Shown: one piece after another, positions 42,105 through 49,391 of the stretch
How positions within the stretch are numbered: the stretch's first letter is position 1
Layout: every line of letters starts with the position of its first letter
Origin: RHLJ01 sp965242845
GTDB taxonomy: Bacteria > Bacteroidota > Rhodothermia > Balneolales > Balneolaceae
DNA: 64,000 bases
Reading direction: 5' to 3'
Assembly: GCA_965242845.1 (NCBI GenBank)
Contig: CBDETC010000003.1
Location: forward strand, 1,364,001 to 1,428,000
The notes under the pieces: model-generated
The model's database searches: none
The model's input: the letters and a program-made list of their open reading frames with translations, nothing else
Told to the model about the DNA's origin: nothing
Position numbers and translations under genes: made by a program

Positions 42105-42136
42105 ATAAAAAAGGCGCTCATGAGCGCCTTTTTTAT
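42105..42136. terminator. Bidirectional rho-independent terminator
   Basis: GGCGCT, loop CATG, AGCGCC, flanked by six A on one side and six T on the other. It ends the exporter operon (plus) and the convergent outer-membrane protein gene (minus). Confidence 0.93.
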
Positions 42137-42156
42137 TGAATACAAGTTTTATCAGA

Positions 42157-43152
42157 TCAATTTCTGAAGCCGATACCAATACCAGCGTTTACCGTGGTAT
42201 ATTCAGCTACAGTTGCCTCAGCATAGATTCTTAAGATAGCCACTTTAAACTGTAAACCGGCTAATGCGTGAACAGAAGCGTCACTGTCCTGGGTATAAGA
42301 AACAGGATCAGAAAGAACAGCTCCTCCTAAATCATAATCCCCAAGCATATTCAGTTCGAAGCTTCCTGTCTGGAATCCTACACCTGCATAAGCAGAAATG
42401 AATGGTAGTGTCTTCCCAACAAGAGCGTTTAATACAAAGGTGTCAGTGCTTGTTTCAACAACCTGATCGGTCGCACCAGGGTTGAATTCAAGGTCAGCAT
42501 TTAATTCAACCTGAGTAAAGGCTGCCATTAGTGAAATGTCAACAGGTAGGAGTTTTCCACCTGGAATCCACTGATTTAATCCATGCTTGATACCCACTCC
42601 TAATAGAGAGAGGTCTCCAAAATCTCTAAGATTTGTTTCTGGAATGTATCTGATAGTAACATCAGTACCTTTTATCAAACCAACATTACCCTGGATCATG
42701 GCGATTGGAACATATTCAAAACCTGTTCCACCTGGTAAAGTGAAATTAAAGGCATTCAATGGGTCAGTTGATGAAATGGTTTGCCCTGATCCTTTGCCTC
42801 CGGAAATAGTATTCGTTGATGTACCGGTAACATTCACATTGGAAAGTCCGAGAGTAGAGGCATCAAAAGTTTGACCACTGCTTGGTACAGCGGCAATTGC
42901 CCCTCTGATTTGTAAGCTGAATCCAAGCTTTTTTGTTGGCGCAGCTTTAGTAGTCCATCCAGAGTTTAACGTAGTGCTTAAACCGGTTGGGAGAGGAGAT
43001 AGATAAGCTTTTGTTAAAGCAGTGGCATTATCTGAACCTGATTCAAGAAAAGCCTCAATCTCTTCCAACTGTGCCTGGGCTGGATTAGCAATCAGTACAG
43101 CGACTAAAAGAGTTAATAGTGCGATGATTTTATTTGACAAACGAGAGTACAT
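42157..43152 (-). CDS. Outer-membrane beta-barrel protein (DUF6588-like)
   Basis: 331 residues with a signal peptide (LLTLLVAVLIANPAQA) and an AGGAGG ribosome binding site. The mature part is rich in alternating strands (GFSLQIRGAIAAVP, FEYVPIAMIQGNVGLI, DISLMAAFTQVELNADL, LRIYAEATVAEY), consistent with a barrel. The pattern recalls DUF6588 proteins of Bacteroidota. A Ser/Thr/Gly-rich insertion (GTSTNTISGGKGSGQ) may be a surface loop. Function is unknown. It follows rsgA on the same strand. Confidence 0.75.
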   Translation of the reverse strand: MYSRLSNKIIALLTLLVAVLIANPAQAQLEEIEAFLESGSDNATALTKAYLSPLPTGLSTTLNSGWTTKAAPTKKLGFSLQIRGAIAAVPSSGQTFDASTLGLSNVNVTGTSTNTISGGKGSGQTISSTDPLNAFNFTLPGGTGFEYVPIAMIQGNVGLIKGTDVTIRYIPETNLRDFGDLSLLGVGIKHGLNQWIPGGKLLPVDISLMAAFTQVELNADLEFNPGATDQVVETSTDTFVLNALVGKTLPFISAYAGVGFQTGSFELNMLGDYDLGGAVLSDPVSYTQDSDASVHALAGLQFKVAILRIYAEATVAEYTTVNAGIGIGFRN

Positions 43153-43245
43153 AAATAAACCTCCTGGTTATCGTTTTAAGATTTGTGCAATATTAGCAAT
43201 AAAATTCCGAAATAGAATACCCAATTTAAGGGATATAATTACGCT

Positions 43246-44151
43246 TTATAAAGATTCCAGTATTCTAATATAGGAATCATAGCGGCTCGCTTCGATTTCC
43301 CCTCGTTCAAATGCTTCTACAACGCCACAATTAGGCTCATGTAAATGAGTACAGTTATTGAATTTACAATGCATTCTTGGCTCAAGCATTTCGGGGAAAT
43401 AAAGGGAAAGCTCCCATGGCTCGATATTGTACAAGCCGAACTCACGTATTCCAGGCGTATCCGCCAGGTATCCTCCATTCGAAAGCTTGATCAGTTTTGC
43501 AAAGGTGGTTGTATGTTTTCCTTTGTTTGAATAGGAAGAAACCTCGCCTACTTTTTCGGTATAGTTGGAATCAAGTGCATTTAAGAGACTCGTTTTTCCG
43601 ACTCCGGAAGGGCCTATAAAAACGGATGTTTTTCCAACAAGAGTTTCTCTAAGTGAGTGTAGGCAATCTGGGTCATGGGCAATGGTAGTAAATACCGGGT
43701 ATCCAAGTTCTTCATAAATATCCTGGATGTCTTCGATCATGTTTTCATCCCTTTGAGTAGCCAAGTCCAGTTTATTAATAATAATGGCACCTTGTACATC
43801 ATAGGCTTCGCAGGTGACCAAAAACCGATCGATGAAGCCTTCTTTTAACTTGGGTTTCTTGACTGATTGAACAACAAAGGCGATATCCAGATTAGAAACC
43901 AGGATGTGTTCTCCTCTTCGGCCATGAGTGGCTTGTCGGGTTAGATAGTTTGTTCGCTCATGGATTTCTTCAATAGTACCTGTTCCATCATCATTTATCG
44001 AAATTGAAACCAAGTCTCCAACTGAAATAGGATTGGTTACTTCTTTCTCTTCGAGCCTGAACCTTCCTGGTAAGCGACTCTCAATAATGGCATCTCCGGT
44101 ATCAATTTTATACCAGCTTCCTGTTGATTGTATGACTCTGCCTTTTTGCAT
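43246..44151 (-). CDS. rsgA: Ribosome small subunit-dependent GTPase A
   Basis: 301 residues from ATG at 44151; an upstream TTG is rejected. It has an OB fold, then a circularly permuted GTPase domain with G4 (IINKLD) before G1 (GPSGVGKTSL) and G3 (ADTPG), and a zinc-binding end HCKFNNCTHLHEPNCGV. RsgA binds the 30S subunit and helps late 16S assembly. It diverges from the small exported protein at 44226. Confidence 0.95.
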   Translation of the reverse strand: MQKGRVIQSTGSWYKIDTGDAIIESRLPGRFRLEEKEVTNPISVGDLVSISINDDGTGTIEEIHERTNYLTRQATHGRRGEHILVSNLDIAFVVQSVKKPKLKEGFIDRFLVTCEAYDVQGAIIINKLDLATQRDENMIEDIQDIYEELGYPVFTTIAHDPDCLHSLRETLVGKTSVFIGPSGVGKTSLLNALDSNYTEKVGEVSSYSNKGKHTTTFAKLIKLSNGGYLADTPGIREFGLYNIEPWELSLYFPEMLEPRMHCKFNNCTHLHEPNCGVVEAFERGEIEASRYDSYIRILESL

Positions 44152-44225
44152 GGACTGAAAATAAGGCAAAGAAAAGCAGGAATTAAATCCTATTCTGCTA
44201 TATTCAGCAAAAAAATGGGGTTTTT

Positions 44226-44699
44226 ATGAAGCGGATTATTTCTTCAATCATTTTCATGTTAGTAATCACAGGAACAGGGCTATTCGCTCAAACAAGCATT
44301 GATGATCTTTGGAAGGAAGTTTCAAGAACAGTAGCAGAAGGAGATTTTGAAGGCTATAGTGCTACTTTTCATACTGATGCAGTCCTGGTAAATGGTATCT
44401 CTAAGAATAGTTATCCAATTGCGAATGCATTAAGTGGTTGGAAGCAGGGGTTTGATGATACTAAAGCAGGGAAGATGACAGCCAGTGTGGAGTTCAGGTT
44501 TTCGGAAAGGCTAATCAGTCCTATGACTGCCCATGAAACAGGTATATTTAAATATTCTTCTCAGAACGAAGGAGGGGAAGCTCAAACAGTCTATATCCAT
44601 TTTGAGTCCCTAAGCTCTAAAGCTTCGGGATCCTGGAAAATGATGATGGAGTACCAGGTTAAGATGGCTACAGAAGAGGAGTGGAAAGAGCTGGAGTGA
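44226..44699 (+). CDS. Exported SnoaL/NTF2-like protein
   Basis: 157 residues with a signal peptide (RIISSIIFMLVITGTGLFAQ). The mature part (SIDDLWKEVSRTVAEGDFEGYSAT, FHTDAVLVNG, then long strands VYIHFESL and WKMMMEYQVKM) fits a cone-shaped NTF2/SnoaL-like fold. It probably acts in the periplasm on or with a small ligand; role unknown. Confidence 0.7.
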   Translation: MKRIISSIIFMLVITGTGLFAQTSIDDLWKEVSRTVAEGDFEGYSATFHTDAVLVNGISKNSYPIANALSGWKQGFDDTKAGKMTASVEFRFSERLISPMTAHETGIFKYSSQNEGGEAQTVYIHFESLSSKASGSWKMMMEYQVKMATEEEWKELE

Positions 44700-44728
44700 T
44701 TGATATATACTCGAACTAAAAGAGGGTC

Positions 44729-44751
44729 ATTCCGCGGCGAATGCCCGGAAT
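44729..44751. repeat. Short palindromic repeat (GTCATTCCG type)
   Basis: ATTCCG (44729-44734) faces CGGAAT (44746-44751), preceded by GGGTC. The inner words match the ATTCCGG/CCGGAAT pair at 26091-26144. Confidence 0.5.
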
Positions 44752-44769
44752 CTAAAGTTATACTAAACC

Positions 44770-45291
44770 CTATAAGTTCTTTTCAAATTCTTCCCTGCTC
44801 AAAACGTATAGCTTTAACTCCTCATTACCATCAGGAAGCTTGATATACGATTGGTGTTTAAAACCAAGCCTCTCTAACACTTTGCAGGATCCGATATTGT
44901 TATCTGTGGTAATGGCACTTATTTCTTCCTGTTCAAACTTTTCAAAGGCCACCTTTATCATCATTAATGCACCTTCTGTAGCATATCCTTTTCCTTCAAA
45001 CTCTGAAAGGAGTGCATATCCGATATCTAATCCATTTACTCCATTCCTATCATGAATACTGCAAGTTCCAACGGGTTCACCAGACTCCTTTTCTATCATC
45101 ACATGGTTAATGAAGCCTTTCTCCTCTAACACAGGACTCATCCTGGAATTCATGTATTCCCGGGCACGATCATCATCAGTGATATTTCTGTCCCCAATAT
45201 TGAGATGCCACTTTTCTGTATTCATCAACTTGAAAAGAAAATGAGCATCATCTTTAGTAATGAGTCTAAGCTTTAGTCGATTGGTTTCCAT
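44770..45291 (-). CDS. GNAT family acetyltransferase (RimJ/RimL type)
   Basis: 173 residues. The start TNRLKLRLITKDDAHFLFKL and the acetyl-CoA region IGYALLSEFEGKGYATEGALM, then SCKVLERLGFKHQSY, mark the RimJ/RimL-like subclass. It begins at the base after the stop of the upstream membrane protein gene. Confidence 0.88.
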   Translation of the reverse strand: METNRLKLRLITKDDAHFLFKLMNTEKWHLNIGDRNITDDDRAREYMNSRMSPVLEEKGFINHVMIEKESGEPVGTCSIHDRNGVNGLDIGYALLSEFEGKGYATEGALMMIKVAFEKFEQEEISAITTDNNIGSCKVLERLGFKHQSYIKLPDGNEELKLYVLSREEFEKNL

Positions 45292-45756
45292 CTAAAAGAA
45301 TCTGAAATAAGGGCGGCTTACATAACTCGAAAACTCCCATGGTATATTTACCAGGATAATGATGAGTCCTATAGAAAACCAGATGGTCATTGTTTTGAAT
45401 TTTGCCAGATCGTCGGTTTTCCTCTTGGCGGAAGAAGACCCAAAAGTGATTAAGCCAACAGCTAATATCATCATGAGGCTGTGTTCCATCCCGAAAAAAC
45501 GAATCTGACTCATCTTGACGGCTTCCCCAAAGTTTTCAAAAAAGTAGCGAATGATCGGACTGATGCTGTACAAAACAATTCCAACCAGGAATTGAAGGTG
45601 AACTAATGAAACCGTCCAGTTTCTGAATCGATTATCGAGATTATCGAATTTCTTTTTTGTAACCCAGCCTCTGATAGCAAGAATGATGGAGATAAGTAAG
45701 CTGATCAATACCAGCCAACGAATTATGGAATGACTTACTAAAAGTACATGATACAT
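45292..45756 (-). CDS. Four-helix membrane protein of unknown function
   Basis: 154 residues with about four helices. The first (HSIIRWLVLISLLISIILAI) has the HSxxRW motif frequent in a family of Bacteroidota membrane proteins sometimes compared with cytochrome-b-like proteins. Two further helix-end histidines are present (LVHLQFLVG, GMEHSLMMILAV). Heme binding is possible but unproven. It lies 43 bases downstream of the AraC gene. Confidence 0.65.
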   Translation of the reverse strand: MYHVLLVSHSIIRWLVLISLLISIILAIRGWVTKKKFDNLDNRFRNWTVSLVHLQFLVGIVLYSISPIIRYFFENFGEAVKMSQIRFFGMEHSLMMILAVGLITFGSSSAKRKTDDLAKFKTMTIWFSIGLIIILVNIPWEFSSYVSRPYFRFF

Positions 45757-45799
45757 GTTAGAACCTTTTTGCCTGAGCCTAAGTTGGCATTCGTTTCTT

Positions 45800-46723
45800 T
45801 TAATTCATCTTATATTTCTCTCTATACTCAGAAGGACTCATGCCTTCTTTAATTTTGAATAACTTTGAAAAATACTGTGGGTATTCAAACCCTAATTCAT
45901 AAGCTACTTCAGAAATATTCTTATTCGGGTTTAATAAAATATTCTTAGCCTCATCAATCAAGTACAGCTGCAAATGTTCGGTGGAGGTTTTGCCTGTTTC
46001 TTTCTTAAGGGTATCACTAAGGTAGCGTTGTGAAACCGACATCTTTTCTGCTAACTGTTCGATACTTGGAATGCCTTGTTCTTGTAGTTGTCCCGATTCA
46101 AAATAAGCCTCCAGGTGTTGGTGAAATTGCTCCAGTAAATCATTGGATAACTCTTTTCGATTCAAAAACTGTCTTTCGTAAAAACGATTAGCATATTTCA
46201 GAAGGGTACTCAATTGAGAAATAATAAGATCTTTACTGAATTGATCCTGGTTGTTGTGGTATTCTATCTCAATACTCTCCACAATAGATTCCATCTGTCT
46301 TTCTTCTCTTGGTGAAAGATGTAAGGCTTCATTTGCTGAGTAGGAAAAGAATCCATATTTCTTGATCTGATGTGCTAGTTCCGTTCCTCGTAGAAAATCT
46401 TCATGAAAATTTATTGAAAAGCCTTTTTGCTCAAAAACTAGGCTCCGATCCCATTGGAAAACTTGTCTTGGAGCCATGAATACCATAGCTCCATTAGTGA
46501 AATCATATTTCGTTCGCCCATAGGTTAAATTCCCTTTCACTATTTTTTTCAAGCTAATTGTATAGCAATCATTGGTGATAGGAGGGGAACTCTCCTTTGG
46601 ACAGGGTAGAAAACTATCTCCCTTTGCAAATAGGACACTCAACATAGGATGTTCAGGGCGAGGCAATTGCATATAATCGAAATATGCTGGCAGTGTGTTA
46701 AAATGTTGTATGGCTTGGCTCAA
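45800..46723 (-). CDS. AraC-family transcription regulator
   Basis: 307 residues from a TTG start that overlaps the preceding stop; family members have a similar N-terminus (LPRPEHPMLSV). The N-terminal cupin-like domain senses a ligand; the C-terminal part has two helix-turn-helix motifs (SIEQLAEKMSVSQRYLSDTL and ISEVAYELGFEYPQYFSKLF). It probably controls the SDR / membrane protein operon it belongs to, perhaps through the palindrome at 48274-48296. Confidence 0.88.
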   Translation of the reverse strand: MSQAIQHFNTLPAYFDYMQLPRPEHPMLSVLFAKGDSFLPCPKESSPPITNDCYTISLKKIVKGNLTYGRTKYDFTNGAMVFMAPRQVFQWDRSLVFEQKGFSINFHEDFLRGTELAHQIKKYGFFSYSANEALHLSPREERQMESIVESIEIEYHNNQDQFSKDLIISQLSTLLKYANRFYERQFLNRKELSNDLLEQFHQHLEAYFESGQLQEQGIPSIEQLAEKMSVSQRYLSDTLKKETGKTSTEHLQLYLIDEAKNILLNPNKNISEVAYELGFEYPQYFSKLFKIKEGMSPSEYREKYKMN

Positions 46724-47232
46724 TTATCCAGATTTTTTTCTACTGATATCAATTGTTGATTGTATGCCTTCACCCTTTCGTAGGCATTACTGTCAATGAA
46801 TAAAATAACCACCATAAGCGCAATGGTCGTGATACTTATGGCTCGCCATATAGGCACATCAACAAAAATGAGTAACAGCGCAGCAGCTGCTATAATACCA
46901 GGAATGACTTTAAATACGATGGTCTGATATTCTCCCATTATTTTTTCGGTTTTGGCTATCTCCGATTTAACAAAAGAGGAGGGATCACTATTGTAAACCG
47001 TTGGGAAGTCTGCAGTTTTGGCTTTATTGGTAAAGAATAGGCCAAGTCCTATTGCCAACAGCAAAATACCTGGTACCAATGTTGGGAATATAAATGCTTT
47101 CGCCAGTTCGGTTTTTCCCAATTGCCAAAATCCTATGGTTCCTATTACAAATAGAATTCCGAAGAAAATGAAAAATTGTGATGAAAATACTTCGGCTTTT
47201 GCCCAGTCAATGGCTGTCTTTAATATGTCCAT
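46720..47232 (-). CDS. Membrane protein of the AraC-SDR operon
   Basis: 170 residues with four hydrophobic segments: FFIFFGILFVIGTIGFW, FIFPTLVPGILLLAIGLG, VIPGIIAAAALLLIFVD and AISITTIALMVVILFID. No family is recognised. It overlaps the AraC gene by four bases and follows the SDR gene by 25. The role is likely linked to the SDR product. Confidence 0.7.
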   Translation of the reverse strand: MDILKTAIDWAKAEVFSSQFFIFFGILFVIGTIGFWQLGKTELAKAFIFPTLVPGILLLAIGLGLFFTNKAKTADFPTVYNSDPSSFVKSEIAKTEKIMGEYQTIVFKVIPGIIAAAALLLIFVDVPIWRAISITTIALMVVILFIDSNAYERVKAYNQQLISVEKNLDN

Positions 47233-47257
47233 GGTTTAGGTTTTAAAGGTTTTTGAT

Positions 47258-48208
47258 TTAGATATCCCATTTCAATCCAGTTGCTTGTTCTGATACTTCC
47301 CACAACCTTTCCGCAACGGCTTTATCCTTTGCATGAGCTTCTAATGTATGTTCTCCAACAGGACCAGTCCAGTTGCTTCTGCCTGTAGGTCCATAAAAAC
47401 CGCTTTGGTCCAGGTCTTTTTCAGTAGCGCACATCAATTGAGGATAAGCACCTTTTTCAGCCGATTGTGTCAGTGGCGAAAATTTCATCAGTCCAAAAAC
47501 AATCCTCATCATTAAACTACCACTCGTTGTGATTAATGACGTTCTTGATGAACCGGGGTGACAAGCATATGCTTTAACATCAGTTCTACCAGCTTTTTTC
47601 AACTTATCCTGTAATTCATACATGCACATAATCTGGGCGAGTTTGCTTTGACTATACGCATTATTAGGAGTGTAATCTTTATCCCAGTTCATGTCATCAA
47701 ACTTGATGGTTTTAAGTCCCATATTGTAACCCATACTTCCTACTGTCACAATGCGTCCTCTAGATTTTTCAATCAGCGGGAATAGCATACTTTGAAGGGT
47801 AAAATGACCATAGTGGTTCACACCAAGCTGACTTTCAAAGCCATCAATAGTAAGTACCTGGGTAGGTACCTGGGCAATTGCAGCGTTACAAATCAATGCA
47901 TCTATATGTGATACGTTTTCAAGAACCTCTGCTGCTGCTTTTTTTACAGAAGCTTGTTCTGCCAAATCCATTTGGATAGATGATACATGTATATCATTTC
48001 CAAGCTCTTGCTTTAGAATGTTAATGGTATCAGTTGATTTCTTGGGATTCCGATTCAGCATAACCACTTTTGCACCTTTTGATAATAATATGCGGGTAGC
48101 CTCAAATCCGGTTCCGCTCGTAGTACCTGTTATGATGTATGTTTTACCACTTAAATCTCCTAGTCTTTCAGGAGTCCATCCCTTTTTACCAAATTCTGTC
48201 GTGTTCAT
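47258..48208 (-). CDS. SDR oxidoreductase (retinol/protochlorophyllide reductase-like)
   Basis: 316 residues. Cofactor loop TYIITGTTSGTGFEATR, NRNP (NADP-type), ICNAA, catalytic region VTVGSMGYN and YSQSK. The length and KFDDMNWDKDYTPNNAYSQSK stretch are those of the protochlorophyllide reductase-like SDRs; here with no photosynthesis genes. First gene of an operon with a membrane protein and an AraC regulator. The substrate is unknown. Confidence 0.85.
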   Translation of the reverse strand: MNTTEFGKKGWTPERLGDLSGKTYIITGTTSGTGFEATRILLSKGAKVVMLNRNPKKSTDTINILKQELGNDIHVSSIQMDLAEQASVKKAAAEVLENVSHIDALICNAAIAQVPTQVLTIDGFESQLGVNHYGHFTLQSMLFPLIEKSRGRIVTVGSMGYNMGLKTIKFDDMNWDKDYTPNNAYSQSKLAQIMCMYELQDKLKKAGRTDVKAYACHPGSSRTSLITTSGSLMMRIVFGLMKFSPLTQSAEKGAYPQLMCATEKDLDQSGFYGPTGRSNWTGPVGEHTLEAHAKDKAVAERLWEVSEQATGLKWDI

Positions 48209-48241
48209 CTTTATTCGTTTTAGTTATTGAATAGGATGACA

Positions 48242-48296
48242 CAAAAGTAGGAGTGGGGCTATTCTATTATCTTATACCAGATTTCGAATCTTGTAT
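48242..48296 (-). promoter_or_regulatory. Putative promoter and operator of the SDR-AraC operon
   Basis: On the minus strand TACTTTTG (48249-48242) fits TAnnTTTG. Upstream, ATACCAGATT and AATCTTGTAT (48274-48296) form an inverted repeat with one mismatch and a 3-base spacer. It covers the position where a -33 box should be, and no TTG is seen there. This is the geometry of an activator-dependent promoter. Confidence 0.45.
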
Positions 48297-48338
48297 ACTT
48301 TTTGGTATTTCTGTAAATAATTCGGGAAGGGCTTTAAG

Positions 48339-48863
48339 TTACTCTGACTTATTGCGGCGGGCTTTAATCTCAGTAATTCTTGCCAGGTGGTGATCATCGT
48401 GTTCGGCGACAAATAAGAACAAATCCATAGTCCGCATGGGTTGCTCTAGCCGTGGGTGCAGAGCGAATTTGAACACATCTTCTTCCTCGAGCTTTGATAA
48501 TTGTTGTAGAGTCTCTCCACGTACTTCCTGAAACTGGGCCAACAAATCCTCAATGCTCGTTTTGTTGTGCTGAGCGAAATCGGTTTTCTTGTTTTCCAGG
48601 TCGGTTGGTCTTAAGTATTTCTCTCCATTGATAATATCTACCAGTCTTCCTTGCCACAATGGTTCCAGATCGCATAAGTGTCCAATATTCTCCTTAATGG
48701 ACCATGTTTCGTTAGGTTTGAATTCTAATAACTCAGAAGATGTAGTCTCTATCTTTGACGCTAATCGTATATAGGTTCCACTAAGTCGTTCGAAAATTGA
48801 AGGAAAAATATTTTGCTGAAACGAAAAATCGAAATCTCGATCAAACCACCGTATTTGCTGCAT
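48339..48863 (-). CDS. DinB-family protein
   Basis: 174 residues forming a four-helix bundle. The metal ligands are visible as His in IKENIGHLCDLE and HDDHHLARI near the C-terminus. Members are metal-dependent, often thiol transferases (bacillithiol-linked in Firmicutes); a bacillithiol gene is present in this window. Exact reaction unknown. It is 18 bases downstream of the DUF1428 gene. Confidence 0.85.
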   Translation of the reverse strand: MQQIRWFDRDFDFSFQQNIFPSIFERLSGTYIRLASKIETTSSELLEFKPNETWSIKENIGHLCDLEPLWQGRLVDIINGEKYLRPTDLENKKTDFAQHNKTSIEDLLAQFQEVRGETLQQLSKLEEEDVFKFALHPRLEQPMRTMDLFLFVAEHDDHHLARITEIKARRNKSE

Positions 48864-48881
48864 ATTTCTGCTAATTAGTTA

Positions 48882-49262
48882 CTAATTCGATTGAACAAGC
48901 GGCTCAAATCCTCCATATACCATACGAGCAGCATCAAAAATTAATCGTTGGGGATTGAGCAGGGGGGTAACTAATTCAGTCATTCTTGGATCGGCGGGAA
49001 CTTGTTCATTTGCCGAATCACGAACCTCTTTTGAAGGGAAAACAACCCATCCAAAAACTATGGCTTCATCTTCATTTGCATCTGTGGCTTCTACGAATGA
49101 ACGAATACCTTCCAAAGTCAGGTCTTCACCCACATATTCAAAGTAGGAGAGTGCACCGTATTCTTTCCAAATTTCAGCGACCTGCCCTGCTACTTTTTTG
49201 TATTCATCTAAGTGAACTCGTGGAACTGGAAGGACAAAACCATCTATATAATTTTCACTCAT
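48882..49262 (-). CDS. DUF1428 family protein
   Basis: 126 residues. YIDGFVLPVPRVHLDEYKKV, then YFEYVGEDL, AIVFGWVVFPSKEVRD and ARMVYGGFEPLV are the standard DUF1428 blocks. It has a dimeric ferredoxin-like fold; no reaction is known. Confidence 0.9.
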   Translation of the reverse strand: MSENYIDGFVLPVPRVHLDEYKKVAGQVAEIWKEYGALSYFEYVGEDLTLEGIRSFVEATDANEDEAIVFGWVVFPSKEVRDSANEQVPADPRMTELVTPLLNPQRLIFDAARMVYGGFEPLVQSN

Positions 49263-49391
49263 GTTTATCTATTGCTTAACGATTTCTCAACTGAGAAGAT
49301 AAACAAGTTTGAGACTATTGCTTGAATAAAGCAATGGTAGTCATGGGCTTGAGTGATTTGGAGAAGGTCTGCTGAATGACTCAATATTTCG

